Notes: generated from the sequence alone by a model not told the origin. DNA of 64,000 nucleotides from Clostridium tetanomorphum (GCF_017873215.1 NZ_JAGGKA010000009.1:62001-126000), one strand, 5' to 3'; positions 24,533 through 34,681 are shown, counted from the stretch's first letter. A program made the numbers and translations.

Positions 24533-25030
24533 ATGTTTACCACTTTTAAAAAATCATGTAAAAAACTTATCTTTCCATTATTTGTAGTAATATTTACTAT
24601 AGGAGCTTTATCAGGTTGCGGTTCAAAAAAAGCTACTACTAAAACTCCTTCTATTAAGGAAATAAGTACAAAAATTGAACAAGCTATTGATACTTCAGGC
24701 ATGAAAATAGCAGATGCAAACAAACTAGAAAAATTATACAAAATCAATTCAGATGAAGTTGAAGAATTTGTTCTTTATGCACCTGCTTCAAACATTAAAG
24801 CTAATGAAATAGTTTTAATAAAAGTTAAAGATGCAAATAAAGTGAATGAAATTAAAGAAAAAGTATCTAAGAGGGTAGAAAATCAAAGCACTAGCTTTAA
24901 AGATTATTTACCTAATGAATATGCTCTAATAGAAAAACATGTATTAAAAGTAAATGGTAATTATATTCTTTTAGCTATATCAAAAGATACAGAAAAAATC
25001 GAAAAAATATTTGATGAATCTTTTAAATAA
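24533..25030 (+). CDS. DUF4358-type lipoprotein
   Basis: A 165-residue lipoprotein: signal segment with lipobox LSGC (Cys at about 29), then KATTKTPSIKEISTKIEQAI and a mixed alpha/beta domain typical of DUF4358 proteins. It lies 15 nt after the SGNH gene with AAGGAG before the ATG, and 30 nt before the MBOAT gene. DUF4358 proteins are often found beside MBOAT/SGNH O-acylation genes in clostridia. Its function is not known. Confidence 0.78.
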   Translation: MFTTFKKSCKKLIFPLFVVIFTIGALSGCGSKKATTKTPSIKEISTKIEQAIDTSGMKIADANKLEKLYKINSDEVEEFVLYAPASNIKANEIVLIKVKDANKVNEIKEKVSKRVENQSTSFKDYLPNEYALIEKHVLKVNGNYILLAISKDTEKIEKIFDESFK

Positions 25031-25060
25031 CAACATTCGTATTGGTAGGAGGAGACTATT

Positions 25061-26467
25061 TTGGTTTTTAGCAGTTTGATATTTATTTTCATATTTTTAC
25101 CCTTAACTACTTTGATATATTATATCTCTCCAAAAGTTTTTAGAAATTCTGTGCTACTTGTATCTAGTCTTATATTTTATGGCTGGGGAGAACCAGTGTA
25201 TATTGTTTTAATGATACTTTCTACCTTATTTAGCTATGTAACAGGATTATTCATAGATAAATTTAGAAATTGCAAGAGAATATCTCTTGCAGTTTTTATA
25301 TTGTCTGTAGTTGTAAATTTAGGAATACTTTCCTTTTTTAAGTATTATGGTTTCTTTATACATAATATAAATTCCTTATTAAATCTAAATATAAGTATAA
25401 AAAAACTTCCTCTTCCTGTTGGAATATCCTTTTATACATTTCAAACTATGTCTTACATAATTGATATATATTTAGGTAAAGTATCAGTACAAAAAAATAT
25501 AATATCTTTTGCTACATATATTACTATGTTCCCTCAGCTTGTAGCAGGTCCTATAGTAAAATATGGGGATATAGAAAAACAATTAAATAATAGAAAAGAA
25601 AATTTATCTCTTTTCGGTGAAGGAGTTGAATTATTTATAATAGGACTCTCAAAAAAAGTATTGCTTGCAAATAATATAGGTATTCTTTGGAGCAATATAA
25701 AATCTACTCCTATTGGAGAATTATCAATACTCTCAGCTTGGATAGGAATAATAGGCTTCACTTTTCAAATATATTTTGACTTTAGCGGTTACTCAGATAT
25801 GGCAATGGGTCTTGGAAAAATATTTGGTTTTGATCTTATGAAAAACTTTAACTATCCTTATATATCTAAAAGTGTAACAGAATTTTGGCGTAGATGGCAT
25901 ATTTCATTAGGCTCTTGGTTTAGGGAATATGTTTATATTCCTCTTGGAGGTAACAAAAACGGTAAGTTAAAACAATATAGAAATTTATTTATTGTATGGT
26001 TTTTAACAGGCTTTTGGCATGGAGCAAACTGGAACTTTATCTTCTGGGGATTGTATTTTGGATTTTTGGTAACAATAGAAAAAATATTTCTTTTGAAATG
26101 GTTAGAAAGCAAGCCAAAATTTATAGGTCACATATATACAATGTTTATAGTAATAATTGGATGGGTATTATTTGAATTTGAAAATATGACTCAATGCATT
26201 AGCTTTATTAAAATTATGTTGGGATTTGGAAAAGTATCATTATTAAATAGCACAAGTATTTATTATATTTATACAAATGCTTTACTGCTCATAATACTAA
26301 TACTTTGTTCCACACCACTACCTAGAAAAGTATTTTTAAATATACAAAATAAATTTAAATTTGTAGGAGCTATCATAATGCCATTGATTTATTTATTACT
26401 TATATTTCTTTCTACTGCTTACTTGGTAAATGAAACCTATAATCCTTTCTTGTATTTTAAATTTTAA
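25061..26467 (+). CDS. MBOAT O-acyltransferase (AlgI/DltB-like)
   Basis: A 468-residue polytopic membrane protein. Hallmarks are SSLIFYGWGEP, LPVGISFYTFQTMSYIIDIYLG, MFPQLVAGPIVKY, FWRRWHISLGSWFREYVYIPLGGN and the catalytic His in LTGFWHGANWNFIFWG. It moves acyl (usually acetyl) groups across the membrane for transfer to an exported polysaccharide. TTG 25061 with AGGAGGAGA is the start. SGNH and DHHW neighbours are the likely extracytoplasmic partners. Confidence 0.93.
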   Translation: MVFSSLIFIFIFLPLTTLIYYISPKVFRNSVLLVSSLIFYGWGEPVYIVLMILSTLFSYVTGLFIDKFRNCKRISLAVFILSVVVNLGILSFFKYYGFFIHNINSLLNLNISIKKLPLPVGISFYTFQTMSYIIDIYLGKVSVQKNIISFATYITMFPQLVAGPIVKYGDIEKQLNNRKENLSLFGEGVELFIIGLSKKVLLANNIGILWSNIKSTPIGELSILSAWIGIIGFTFQIYFDFSGYSDMAMGLGKIFGFDLMKNFNYPYISKSVTEFWRRWHISLGSWFREYVYIPLGGNKNGKLKQYRNLFIVWFLTGFWHGANWNFIFWGLYFGFLVTIEKIFLLKWLESKPKFIGHIYTMFIVIIGWVLFEFENMTQCISFIKIMLGFGKVSLLNSTSIYYIYTNALLLIILILCSTPLPRKVFLNIQNKFKFVGAIIMPLIYLLLIFLSTAYLVNETYNPFLYFKF

Positions 26468-26510
26468 AATATTTAACATAAACTAATTCAATGTAGAAAG
26501 AGGTGTTTTT

Positions 26511-27650
26511 TTGAATAAATATAACAATATATATAAATGTATTATGTCACTTTTACTAATTATGTACATAGGTTCTATTATAGTTTTTAATTTAATAATT
26601 CCAAATAAGGCCTTTTCTGAATCCGAAAATAGGCCTCTTGAACAAAAGCCTAATTTTTCTATTGAAAGTGTCATAAAAGGAAGGTTTATTTCAAATTATG
26701 AAAAATATATTTCTGATCAATTTCCTTTTAGAGACTTTTGGATAGGAGTTAAATCTGATACTGAAAAAATATTAGGTAAAAAAGAAAATAATGAAGTATA
26801 TCTAGGAAAAGATGGCTACCTCATACAAAAATTTAATAAACCTTTAGATGAAAATTTTAAAAGTAAAATTAATTCAATTAATGCTTTTGCCAATTCTAAC
26901 TTAAATATAAATACATATTTTATGTTAGTACCTAATTCAGTAAAAGTATTAGAAGAAAGACTTCCATCTTTTGCTCCATCTGCTGACCAATTAATTTATA
27001 TTAATAAAGTAAAAAATGCTCTTAATAAAGATATAAAATTTATTGATGTATACAACACATTATATTCTAAAAAAAATGAATATATCTTCTATAAAACTGA
27101 TCATCATTGGACAACTAAAGGTTCTTATTATGCTTATAAAAAATTAGCCAAAGAAATGGCCCTTACACCTTATAATAAAGATTATTTTGAAGTAAAGAAA
27201 GTTACAGATAGTTTTTATGGTTCTCTATATTCAAAAGGAGGTTTTAGAGATATAACTCCTGATAGTATTGAACTATATATACCAAAAGAAAAACATAACT
27301 TTAAAGTTTGGTATTCCGATAGCAACACTACTACAAATTCTCTATACAAAATTGATAATCTTAATAAAAAGGATAAATATACTGTATTCCTAAATAGTAA
27401 TCATCCTTTAATAAAGATAAAAAGTGATATTTCCAATAATAAAAAACTTTTATTAATTAAAGATTCTTATGCAAATTCCTTTATTCCATTTTTAGCTGAA
27501 CATTATAGCGAAATATACGTAGTAGACCTTAGATACTATGATGAAAATTTAAATACTTTAATAAAAGCTAATAATATAGATGATAATCTTATACTGTACA
27601 ATGTAAATACTTTCTTCGAAGATGAATCTGTAAATAATATCAATCAATAA
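26511..27650 (+). CDS. DHHW family protein (AlgX/AlgJ-like), O-acetylation partner
   Basis: A 379-residue protein with one N-terminal membrane helix (about 8-27), then SESENRPLEQKPNFS, SDQFPFRDFWIGVK and the DHHW motif in KTDHHWTTKGSYYAYK (about 198). The last third holds KLLLIKDSYANSFIPFL, an SGNH-like Ser region. DHHW proteins act with MBOAT partners in polysaccharide acetylation. TTG 26511 follows AGAGGTG. It is the last gene of the operon, and the terminator follows at 27670. Confidence 0.88.
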   Translation: MNKYNNIYKCIMSLLLIMYIGSIIVFNLIIPNKAFSESENRPLEQKPNFSIESVIKGRFISNYEKYISDQFPFRDFWIGVKSDTEKILGKKENNEVYLGKDGYLIQKFNKPLDENFKSKINSINAFANSNLNINTYFMLVPNSVKVLEERLPSFAPSADQLIYINKVKNALNKDIKFIDVYNTLYSKKNEYIFYKTDHHWTTKGSYYAYKKLAKEMALTPYNKDYFEVKKVTDSFYGSLYSKGGFRDITPDSIELYIPKEKHNFKVWYSDSNTTTNSLYKIDNLNKKDKYTVFLNSNHPLIKIKSDISNNKKLLLIKDSYANSFIPFLAEHYSEIYVVDLRYYDENLNTLIKANNIDDNLILYNVNTFFEDESVNNINQ

Positions 27651-27669
27651 ATCAATACTTAAAAATATA

Positions 27670-27712
27670 AAGGAGTCAATGCTAAAAACTTAATTTCTAG
27701 TATTAACTCCTT
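27670..27712. terminator. convergent terminator
   Basis: AAGGAGTCAATGCTA (27670-27684) pairs with TAGTATTAACTCCTT (27698-27712) with two wobbles, between the plus-strand O-acetylation operon and the minus-strand msrA. Confidence 0.8.
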
Positions 27713-27719
27713 GTTATAT

Positions 27720-28190
27720 CTATAAATTTATATGACAATATCCTTCTGGGTTTTTCTTTAAATATTTTTGATGATATTCTTCGGCTTCATAAAAACATTT
27801 TAAAGGTTTTATTTCTGTAACTATAGGCTTATCATATTTTTCTTGTTCCTCTTCCTTAGATTTTATTATTATATCTAAATCTTCTTTATTTAAATAATAG
27901 ATTCCTGTTCTATATTGATTTCCTATATCCGGTCCCTGTCTATTTACTACTGTTGGATCTATGATATCCCAAAACTTTTTTAATAATTCAACAATGTTTA
28001 TATCATTTTCATTAAACTTAACATAGCAAGCTTCAGCATGGCCTGTAATACCTGAGCAAACTTCTTCATAGGAAGGGTTTTCTGTATTTCCATTAGCATA
28101 GCCTACTTTAGTCTCTATTATACCATTAATTCTTGAAATATATTCTTCTACACCCCAAAAGCACCCTCCTGCTAAAACAATTTCTTTCAT
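27720..28190 (-). CDS. msrA: peptide-methionine (S)-S-oxide reductase
   Basis: A 156-residue MsrA that reduces methionine-S-sulfoxide in proteins. [10 protein letters not shown] (Cys10 catalytic) and the GYANG, Y-EVCSG-TGHAEA and [14 protein letters not shown] motifs are present; the last Cys near the C-terminus can be the resolving residue. It lacks a fused MsrB domain. The ATG at 28190 follows GAGGTGA at 6 nt; the longer frame from 28211 has no ribosome site. Confidence 0.94.
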   Translation of the reverse strand: MKEIVLAGGCFWGVEEYISRINGIIETKVGYANGNTENPSYEEVCSGITGHAEACYVKFNENDINIVELLKKFWDIIDPTVVNRQGPDIGNQYRTGIYYLNKEDLDIIIKSKEEEQEKYDKPIVTEIKPLKCFYEAEEYHQKYLKKNPEGYCHINL

Positions 28191-28269
28191 ATTCTTCACC
28201 TCATATCCCAAAATTTATTTCCGTACCCTTAACACTATAATAATTAATATTTTCAAAAAAGTCTATATT

Positions 28270-29370
28270 TTATAAATTAATCCATGGTCTTATAATATAA
28301 CTTAACCATTTTATTAAATCTATATTGGTTTCATCACCATATAACTTGTCAATAATCTTATCTAGTAGTTTATTATCTAATGCCTTAAAAAGCATATCAA
28401 AATTATCATTAGTGAACTTTTCTATAGTTCTCCTTAATACAAGAGAATTCTTATAGTTATTCATTAATGGCTTAGTTAATATATTATAATCTCCTAATCC
28501 ACATATATCATATGCAGCATATATTCCTGTCAATATAGCTATAAATTGTCCAAATCCAAGCGCAGGTGAAATAGCTCCAAAACAATTTCCTACAAAATAT
28601 GTGTTGTTTAATTTAGGATATTTGCATATACCTATTATATAATCTTTTACTTGAAATCTATCTGTTATTCTCAAATCTTGTTTTAAATGTTTTGAAGCTT
28701 CACTATAAAAATTTCCCCACATTTTATCTGAATTTATATTACTATTCTCAGGATAATTTGGATAAGCAGCAACTATATGAGCTTCTTTTGCTGAGAACGG
28801 AATAAGATATGCATATCCTTTAGGTAGAAAATCATAGTTAAACCAAGCTGATGTAACATTAGCTTCAAAATTTCCTTCAACAGTAGCTCCTTTTAAGTTA
28901 ACGGGTACATCACATTCATAATTATTCAGCCTACATGCATATTCTCCATCACCTGTAGCCAATACAATATGAGTAAATTCTTTCTTTAAATCCTCATAAC
29001 TATATTTTGAATTAAAATTTATTTCCGATTTTACTTGATTGAATAATTGATTTTCAAAAGAATCTTTATGTCTTCCTCTTATATTGGTAGTACCAAGATT
29101 TCCTTCTATAGTTCCAACTTCATTTTTTGAATAAAAAATCATTTTTTTAACATGGCTAATAGGATTTAAATGTATTTCGTATTTGTTATCAATATAACTT
29201 AAACAATTATTGATTGGCCTATTTAAAATATTAAATATAGCTTCACAATTTACAAATCTATCACCAACCGTAAGCCTATCCTCAAAAATCATGGGTTTGA
29301 TTCCATTCTTCTCTAAAGTTATGGCACAGGATAAACCAGATAACCCTGCTCCCATAATTGCAACTTTCAT
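28270..29370 (-). CDS. FAD-dependent oxidoreductase, geranylgeranyl-reductase-like
   Basis: A 366-residue flavoprotein. The N-terminal Rossmann motif VAIMGAGLSGLSCAITLEKNG binds FAD; a second motif, YFVGNCFGAISPALGFGQF (about 260), is the GD-like FAD segment of the geranylgeranyl reductase/squalene epoxidase superfamily. Substrate is unknown; no isoprenoid genes are near. ATG 29370 has AGAGGTG at 9 nt. ATG 29376 and GTG 29382 overlap that site. Confidence 0.7.
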   Translation of the reverse strand: MKVAIMGAGLSGLSCAITLEKNGIKPMIFEDRLTVGDRFVNCEAIFNILNRPINNCLSYIDNKYEIHLNPISHVKKMIFYSKNEVGTIEGNLGTTNIRGRHKDSFENQLFNQVKSEINFNSKYSYEDLKKEFTHIVLATGDGEYACRLNNYECDVPVNLKGATVEGNFEANVTSAWFNYDFLPKGYAYLIPFSAKEAHIVAAYPNYPENSNINSDKMWGNFYSEASKHLKQDLRITDRFQVKDYIIGICKYPKLNNTYFVGNCFGAISPALGFGQFIAILTGIYAAYDICGLGDYNILTKPLMNNYKNSLVLRRTIEKFTNDNFDMLFKALDNKLLDKIIDKLYGDETNIDLIKWLSYIIRPWINL

Positions 29371-29481
29371 ACTCATTATCACCTCTTATCCATTAGTATT
29401 TATTATATATAAAATTTATATTCTAAATTTAAATATAAACAAAACTTTTATACTATAATATGTTATAATATAGTTGTAAAC

Positions 29482-29706
29482 AAAAAGTTTGTCCCTATAA
29501 CTATTAAGATTTTCTCCTCATTTATGAACCTATTTTTATTTTAAAATTCTTTGAAAATATCGATATTTAATTCTATTATTCAAATATCCTAACTATAGCA
29601 AGTCACGTTTTTCGTTGAAATAATAATATACGTTTATAGTCTTTAGCTATATAAGTGCATTGTAGGCAAATAAATTAACTTTATATTTATAGGACAAACT
29701 TTTTTT
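29482..29706. mobile_element. 225-bp MITE-like element with 18-bp terminal inverted repeats
   Basis: AAAAAGTTTGTCCCTATAA (29482-29500) and TTATAGGACAAACTTTTTT (29688-29706) are inverted copies differing by one extra C. The interior has no long ORF. No certain target duplication is visible. It may be a MITE or a decayed insertion sequence. Confidence 0.5.
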
Positions 29707-29746
29707 TACTTACTTGTTATAATTGTAATATTTTTATCTTTCATAT

Positions 29747-29786
29747 AAAAAATGCACTACCTTTTTATTTATGGTAGTGCATTTTT
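29747..29786. terminator. terminator of the FlxA-like gene
   Basis: AAAAAATGCACTACC (29747-29761) and GGTAGTGCATTTTT (29773-29786) form a strong stem with T-runs on both strands. Confidence 0.88.
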
Positions 29787-29828
29787 ATTAAAAATTATTA
29801 ATAAAAATATTTTATCTAACAGCTTACA

Positions 29829-30512
29829 TTAAGCTAAAGCATCTATATTTTTATGTGCTTTTTTACTAGAATTTTGTTCTTCAATTTTATTATCATTTTC
29901 TTCATTTTTTTCATTATCCTTAATATCTTGTCCCTTATTTACAGCCTTTCTAATTTCTCCGCTTTCTTTTGCCATCATCTTGTCTAATTTACTAACTCCT
30001 ACGTCAATTTTACTAGCCCTTGCTTCTTTTCTATCTGCACTTGGTACGTTGAATGATAGTGCCCTAGCTCTATCTTGAGCAGCTTCCATTTTCAATATTT
30101 TAGATTCTCCACTTAACTTAACTTTTATTCCACGTGCTGTCTTCATTTTTGAATAAGTTAAACTTGATTTTACTAAATTATCCATGCCACCTGAAAATTC
30201 AATACTATCTTCAGTAGCTTTAGGTGTATTTGATTTTCCTTTAGTATTTTTTCCTCCATCTTCGTCTTCATCTTTATTCATTTTTTCCATTTGCTTTTGC
30301 TGTATTTGCTGATCAATCATCCTTATTTGTTCTTCTAAAGGTTTTATATACTCTATTTTCTCTTTCTCGGATATCTTTCTTTCTTTAATTTTGCTAATTT
30401 GTTCTTGTACATTTGATTTTTGCTTTTCTAATAACTTTATCTGGTTGTCTATATTTTTAGTTCTAATCACAGAGTTATTAGTGTTTCTTGATGATATTGA
30501 TGATATGTTCAT
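29829..30512 (-). CDS. FlxA-like coiled-coil protein
   Basis: A 227-residue, highly charged protein. Residues 20-80 are a Gln/Lys/Glu-rich coiled coil (IDNQIKLLEKQKSNVQEQIS ... EQIRMIDQQIQQKQMEK) typical of FlxA-like proteins; the remainder is low-complexity with an acidic DEDEDGG patch and a Lys/Asn/Glu-rich end. N-terminus MNISSISS resembles that of the 369-residue protein at 60689. FlxA-like proteins are often tied to the flagellar regulon; no flagellar genes are near, so function is open. Confidence 0.6.
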   Translation of the reverse strand: MNISSISSRNTNNSVIRTKNIDNQIKLLEKQKSNVQEQISKIKERKISEKEKIEYIKPLEEQIRMIDQQIQQKQMEKMNKDEDEDGGKNTKGKSNTPKATEDSIEFSGGMDNLVKSSLTYSKMKTARGIKVKLSGESKILKMEAAQDRARALSFNVPSADRKEARASKIDVGVSKLDKMMAKESGEIRKAVNKGQDIKDNEKNEENDNKIEEQNSSKKAHKNIDALA

Positions 30513-30789
30513 ATTTTATCCCTCCATAAAAAATTTTTTGGATGATGAAATTTTTCCAAATTTATCATCCAATAATATTATCGACAACTCATGTAAATCA
30601 TTTACTTTAATAAAAATTTATATATAATTTTATAATTCATCTTATAAACATATAATTAATTACCAATTATAAGTATATAAGCAATTACGAAGAATTTTAT
30701 AAATTAATAATCTAAATAATGAAAACTTTATACATTAAAAATGGTTAATAATAATTCTATTAAGTAAATTATTATTAACCATTTCCCTT

Positions 30790-31686
30790 TTATTTCTTTT
30801 TAACTTCATGTCCACCAAATTCATTTCTTAATGCAGCTACAACTTTTCCAGTAAAGGTATCTTCCTGCTGAGATCTATATCTCATTATTACAGAAGTTGT
30901 TATTACAGGAGCAGGAATTTGCATTTCTAAAGCTGTTTGTGCTGTCCATAAGCCTTCCCCATTTGAACCAACAGCTCCCTTAATTTCATCCAAATGTGGA
31001 TCTTTACTAAAAGCGTTTTTACTTAATTCCATCAACCATCCTCTTATAACAGAACCGTGATTCCAGAGATCTGCAATCTTTTCGTAGTCCATTTGAAACC
31101 CACTATTTTCTAATATTTCAAAACCTTCACCAATAGCTTGAAGCATACCATATTCTATGCCATTATGAACCATTTTAGTGAAATGTCCACTTCCTGCTTT
31201 TCCTACATGCAAATAACCCTTATCTACAGATATATCTTTGAATAAAGCCTCTACTCTATTAAAAGTTTCTTTGTCTCCTCCTACCATGGCACAAACTCCA
31301 TTTAAAGCTCCTTCTCTTCCGCCACTAGTTCCTGCATCTAAAAATTCTATTCCTATTTCTTTTAATTGATTATATCTTCTTATAGAGTCTTTATAAAATG
31401 AATTTCCTCCATCTATAATTATATCTCCTTTATTTAGATGTGTTTTTATTCTTTCTATAGTTTCATCTACTGGTTTACCTGCTGGTATCATTAACCACAC
31501 TATTTTTTCTTCTCCTAAAGAATTAATTAATTCTTCCATTGAATCCGCTGTAGTTACTCCACTATCTTTAGCTTCTTTTAATCTATCTAAGCTTAAATCG
31601 TAAGCTACAACGTCATGACCATGTTTTTTTAAATTTAATGCTAAATTAGCTCCCATCTTTCCAAGTCCTATAAGTCCTAATCTCAT
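30790..31686 (-). CDS. gnd: 6-phosphogluconate dehydrogenase, decarboxylating (short NAD-type)
   Basis: A 298-residue enzyme turning 6-phosphogluconate into ribulose-5-phosphate and CO2. LGLIGLGKMGANLALNL is the dinucleotide-binding loop; LDAGTSGG, GHFTKMVHNGIEYGM (catalytic Lys) and the WNHGSVIRGWLMEL segment follow the short GntZ/YqeC form, about 300 residues rather than 470, which is usually NAD-dependent. Third gene of the gluconate operon. ATG 31686 has AAAGGAG; the upstream GTG was rejected. Confidence 0.9.
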   Translation of the reverse strand: MRLGLIGLGKMGANLALNLKKHGHDVVAYDLSLDRLKEAKDSGVTTADSMEELINSLGEEKIVWLMIPAGKPVDETIERIKTHLNKGDIIIDGGNSFYKDSIRRYNQLKEIGIEFLDAGTSGGREGALNGVCAMVGGDKETFNRVEALFKDISVDKGYLHVGKAGSGHFTKMVHNGIEYGMLQAIGEGFEILENSGFQMDYEKIADLWNHGSVIRGWLMELSKNAFSKDPHLDEIKGAVGSNGEGLWTAQTALEMQIPAPVITTSVIMRYRSQQEDTFTGKVVAALRNEFGGHEVKKK

Positions 31687-31741
31687 AAGTCTCACTCCTT
31701 TAATATAAGATTTATATTATAATTAATTATACACCATACTT

Positions 31742-33085
31742 TTAAACAAATAGATTAAGAATTAAACAACCAATTAATCCAAATACACCTATAATTGTTT
31801 CCATCATTGTCCAAGATCTTAAAGTATCCTTTTCTGATATTCCAAAATATCTATTTACTAACCAAAACCCACTATCATTAACATGAGATAATACAGTAGC
31901 TCCTGAGGCTATTGCTATAACTATTAGAGCAGGTTCTACATTAAATGAAGATAATATTGGTGATACTATTCCTCCTGCTGTCATCATAGCTACTGTAGCT
32001 GATCCCGCTGCTACTCTAACTACAGCTGCAATGAAAAAAGCTAATAAAATTGGACTTAAATGTGATCCTGCAACAGATTCTGCAAGCATTTTACCTACTC
32101 CACTATCTATAAGTACCTGCTTAAATACTCCCCCTGCTCCTGTTACTAATATAATTAGTCCTGATGAATTTAATGAGGAAGTAGCAATCTTATTAACTTC
32201 TTCTCTACTCAATCCTCTACATCTTCCTAATCCTATAAATGCTACTAAAGTTGCAATAGTAAGAGCTGCAAAAGGATGTCCAACAAATGTCATTATATTT
32301 CTAACTGAGTTTCCCTTTGGAAGATAAACATTAGTAAAAGTATTTAAAACTATAAGAATTATTGGGATTAAAATTGTAAAGCATATAAATCCAAAACTTG
32401 GTAAATCCTTATCTTCTTTTATATCATTTTTTATATCACTTACCATGTATTCCGGTACTTCTGCATAAATTTTATTTCCAATATATTTACCAAAAATAGG
32501 TCCTGCTATTATAGCACAAGGTATTCCTATTATTATACCAAATAATATAACCTTACCTAAATCTGCATTTACAAGCTGTGCTACTGCTACTGGACCAGGT
32601 GTTGGTGGTACAAAGGAATGTGTTACTGCAAGTCCAGTAAGTAATGGTATACCATAGTATAGAACAGATTTCTTAGCATCTTTAGCTAAAGAATATACTA
32701 TAGGAACTAATATTATAAAAGCTACATCAAAAAATACTGGAATCGATATTATAAATCCTGTAATCATAAGTGCCCATGAAGCTTTATCTTTACCAAATTT
32801 ACTTATTAAAGTTCTGGCCAATCTTTCAGCTCCACCAGATACTTCTAGCATCTGTCCAAACATAGCTCCTAATCCAACAACTACTGCTATAAAACCTAAT
32901 GTCCCACCCATACCATTTTGTATTGAACTCATAACTTTATCTAGTGGCATCCCTGCTGCTATACCTACTCCCATACTAACAATTAACAATGAAATAAAAG
33001 CTTGGAGTTTTAGTTTAATAATCATAAATAATAGTATTGATACTCCTATGAACATTACCAAGGATAAATACGCTGCGCTTGACAT
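31742..33085 (-). CDS. gntP: gluconate permease (GntP family)
   Basis: A 447-residue, 12-14 helix gluconate:H+ symporter. Typical stretches are GMGGTLGFIAVVVGLGAMFGQMLE-SGGAERLA, TPGPVAVAQLV-ADLGKVI and HVNDSGFWLVNRYFGISEKDTLRSWTM near the C-terminus. Place between gntK and gnd supports gluconate as substrate. ATG 33085 has GGGGGAGGA. Confidence 0.94.
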   Translation of the reverse strand: MSSAAYLSLVMFIGVSILLFMIIKLKLQAFISLLIVSMGVGIAAGMPLDKVMSSIQNGMGGTLGFIAVVVGLGAMFGQMLEVSGGAERLARTLISKFGKDKASWALMITGFIISIPVFFDVAFIILVPIVYSLAKDAKKSVLYYGIPLLTGLAVTHSFVPPTPGPVAVAQLVNADLGKVILFGIIIGIPCAIIAGPIFGKYIGNKIYAEVPEYMVSDIKNDIKEDKDLPSFGFICFTILIPIILIVLNTFTNVYLPKGNSVRNIMTFVGHPFAALTIATLVAFIGLGRCRGLSREEVNKIATSSLNSSGLIILVTGAGGVFKQVLIDSGVGKMLAESVAGSHLSPILLAFFIAAVVRVAAGSATVAMMTAGGIVSPILSSFNVEPALIVIAIASGATVLSHVNDSGFWLVNRYFGISEKDTLRSWTMMETIIGVFGLIGCLILNLFV

Positions 33086-33117
33086 AAATTAATCCTCCCC
33101 CTTTTTCATAATTTAAA

Positions 33118-34644
33118 CTATTTTTGAAAAGTTATTAGTGATTCATTTATTGGTTTTAATGCTTGAACTGACGCTTTGTAAATGTTTTCTAGATCTTTAT
33201 AAATGTTTAAATTCTGCTTTCTTACATTGTAATTAGCAAAGTCATCTATCATATAATCTAATCTATCTAAATTATCTGTAATTCCTATTGAAAGCATTCC
33301 TAACATCACTGCTCCTAAACAGGAACTTTCATAGTTTTCGCTAATTCTTATATTGGTATCCATTATATCTGCTAAAATTTTTATCCATTCTTCACTTCTT
33401 GTAAATCCTCCATTAGCATATACACCCTGTACTTCTCCTACTAAATCTTTAATTGCTTGAAAAACTTCATTCATATCAAAACATATTCCCTCTATTAAAG
33501 CTCTTGTCATATGTTTTTTAGTATGGATATCACTAATACCTAGAAAAGCTCCCCTTAAACTTGCATCCCAATAAGGTGCCCTTTCTCCTGATAGAAAAGG
33601 CAAAAACATCAATCCTTTACTCCCTGGCTCAATTTCTTCTATATATTCATTTAAAATATCATAAGCTTCTTTATTTAGTTTTTTAGCTTCTATATCCTCA
33701 ATTTCAGCAAAATTTTCTTTAAACCACCTATAAACTATTCCCCCATTATTTATTGCTCCACCTACCACATATTTATCTTCTGTCAATACATAGCAGAACA
33801 CTCTTTCCTTAGGGTCTGTTACTGGTTTATCAAAAACTACTCTAACTGCTCCGCTAGTTCCTATTGTTGCAGCTGCTATTCCCTTTTTTATAGCTTTTGA
33901 CCCAAGGTTTGCTAAACACCCATCACTAGCTCCTACTACAAACACTGTGTCTTCATTTAATCCAGTTATCTGTGCATATTCTTTATTAATATTTTTAATT
34001 TGGAAAATAGTACTTACTGGCTTAGATAACTTATCTTTATCTATATCTAAAATGCCCAAAGCCTCTTTATCCCATTCTAATTTAAAAATGTTAAACATTC
34101 CTGTAGCTGAAGCAATAGAATAATCAACAATATATTGATTAAATAATTTATAAAAAATATATTCTTTTATAGATATAAATTTATGTGATTTATTAAATAT
34201 TTCATTTTGCTCATATTTTAGCCACAATAATTTATAAAAAGGAGACATAGGATGACAAGGAGTTCCTGTTCTTAAATATAGTTCATGCCCTTTTCCAGCT
34301 TTTTTAAACTTTTTTACGAATTCCCTACTTCTATTATCAGCCCATATAATACACTTAGTTAAAGGTTTACAATTTTGATCTACTGCTATTATGCTGTGCA
34401 TCATTGAACTAAAAGATATAAACTGTATTTGTTCTGATGAAACTTTACTTTCCTTGATTAGACTTTCTAAAGTATATAATACAGCCTGAAAAATCTCCTC
34501 TGGATCTTGCTCTTTAAAGTCTGGCTTATCACTATATATTGGATAGCCCTTAGTTACTTTATTAACTACTTTTCCATTTACATCAAATAATATAGATTTA
34601 GTACTAGTTGTACCAATATCAATGCCTATATAATATTTTTTCAT
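33118..34644 (-). CDS. gntK: gluconokinase (FGGY family)
   Basis: A 508-residue sugar kinase phosphorylating gluconate with ATP. FGGY landmarks: YIGIDIGTTSTKSILFD at the start, MMHSIIAVDQN, IIWADNRS, GASDGCLANLGS, TIGTSGAVRVV and the C-terminal GGFTRSEEWIKILADI-D. Length and neighbours point to gluconate. First structural gene of the operon gntK-gntP-gnd. ATG 34644 with GGAGGAAATT is preferred over the ATG at 34656. Confidence 0.93.
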   Translation of the reverse strand: MKKYYIGIDIGTTSTKSILFDVNGKVVNKVTKGYPIYSDKPDFKEQDPEEIFQAVLYTLESLIKESKVSSEQIQFISFSSMMHSIIAVDQNCKPLTKCIIWADNRSREFVKKFKKAGKGHELYLRTGTPCHPMSPFYKLLWLKYEQNEIFNKSHKFISIKEYIFYKLFNQYIVDYSIASATGMFNIFKLEWDKEALGILDIDKDKLSKPVSTIFQIKNINKEYAQITGLNEDTVFVVGASDGCLANLGSKAIKKGIAAATIGTSGAVRVVFDKPVTDPKERVFCYVLTEDKYVVGGAINNGGIVYRWFKENFAEIEDIEAKKLNKEAYDILNEYIEEIEPGSKGLMFLPFLSGERAPYWDASLRGAFLGISDIHTKKHMTRALIEGICFDMNEVFQAIKDLVGEVQGVYANGGFTRSEEWIKILADIMDTNIRISENYESSCLGAVMLGMLSIGITDNLDRLDYMIDDFANYNVRKQNLNIYKDLENIYKASVQALKPINESLITFQK

Positions 34645-34681
34645 AATTTCCTCCATTCATAATACTTTTTAATATACAAAT

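Larger units (their letters stand above)
29371..29828. other. intergenic region holding a terminal-inverted-repeat element
   Basis: This 458-bp gap has no convincing ORF. Most of it is the 225-bp repeat-bounded element at 29482-29706, and its left part carries the FlxA-like gene's terminator at 29747-29786. Confidence 0.6.
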
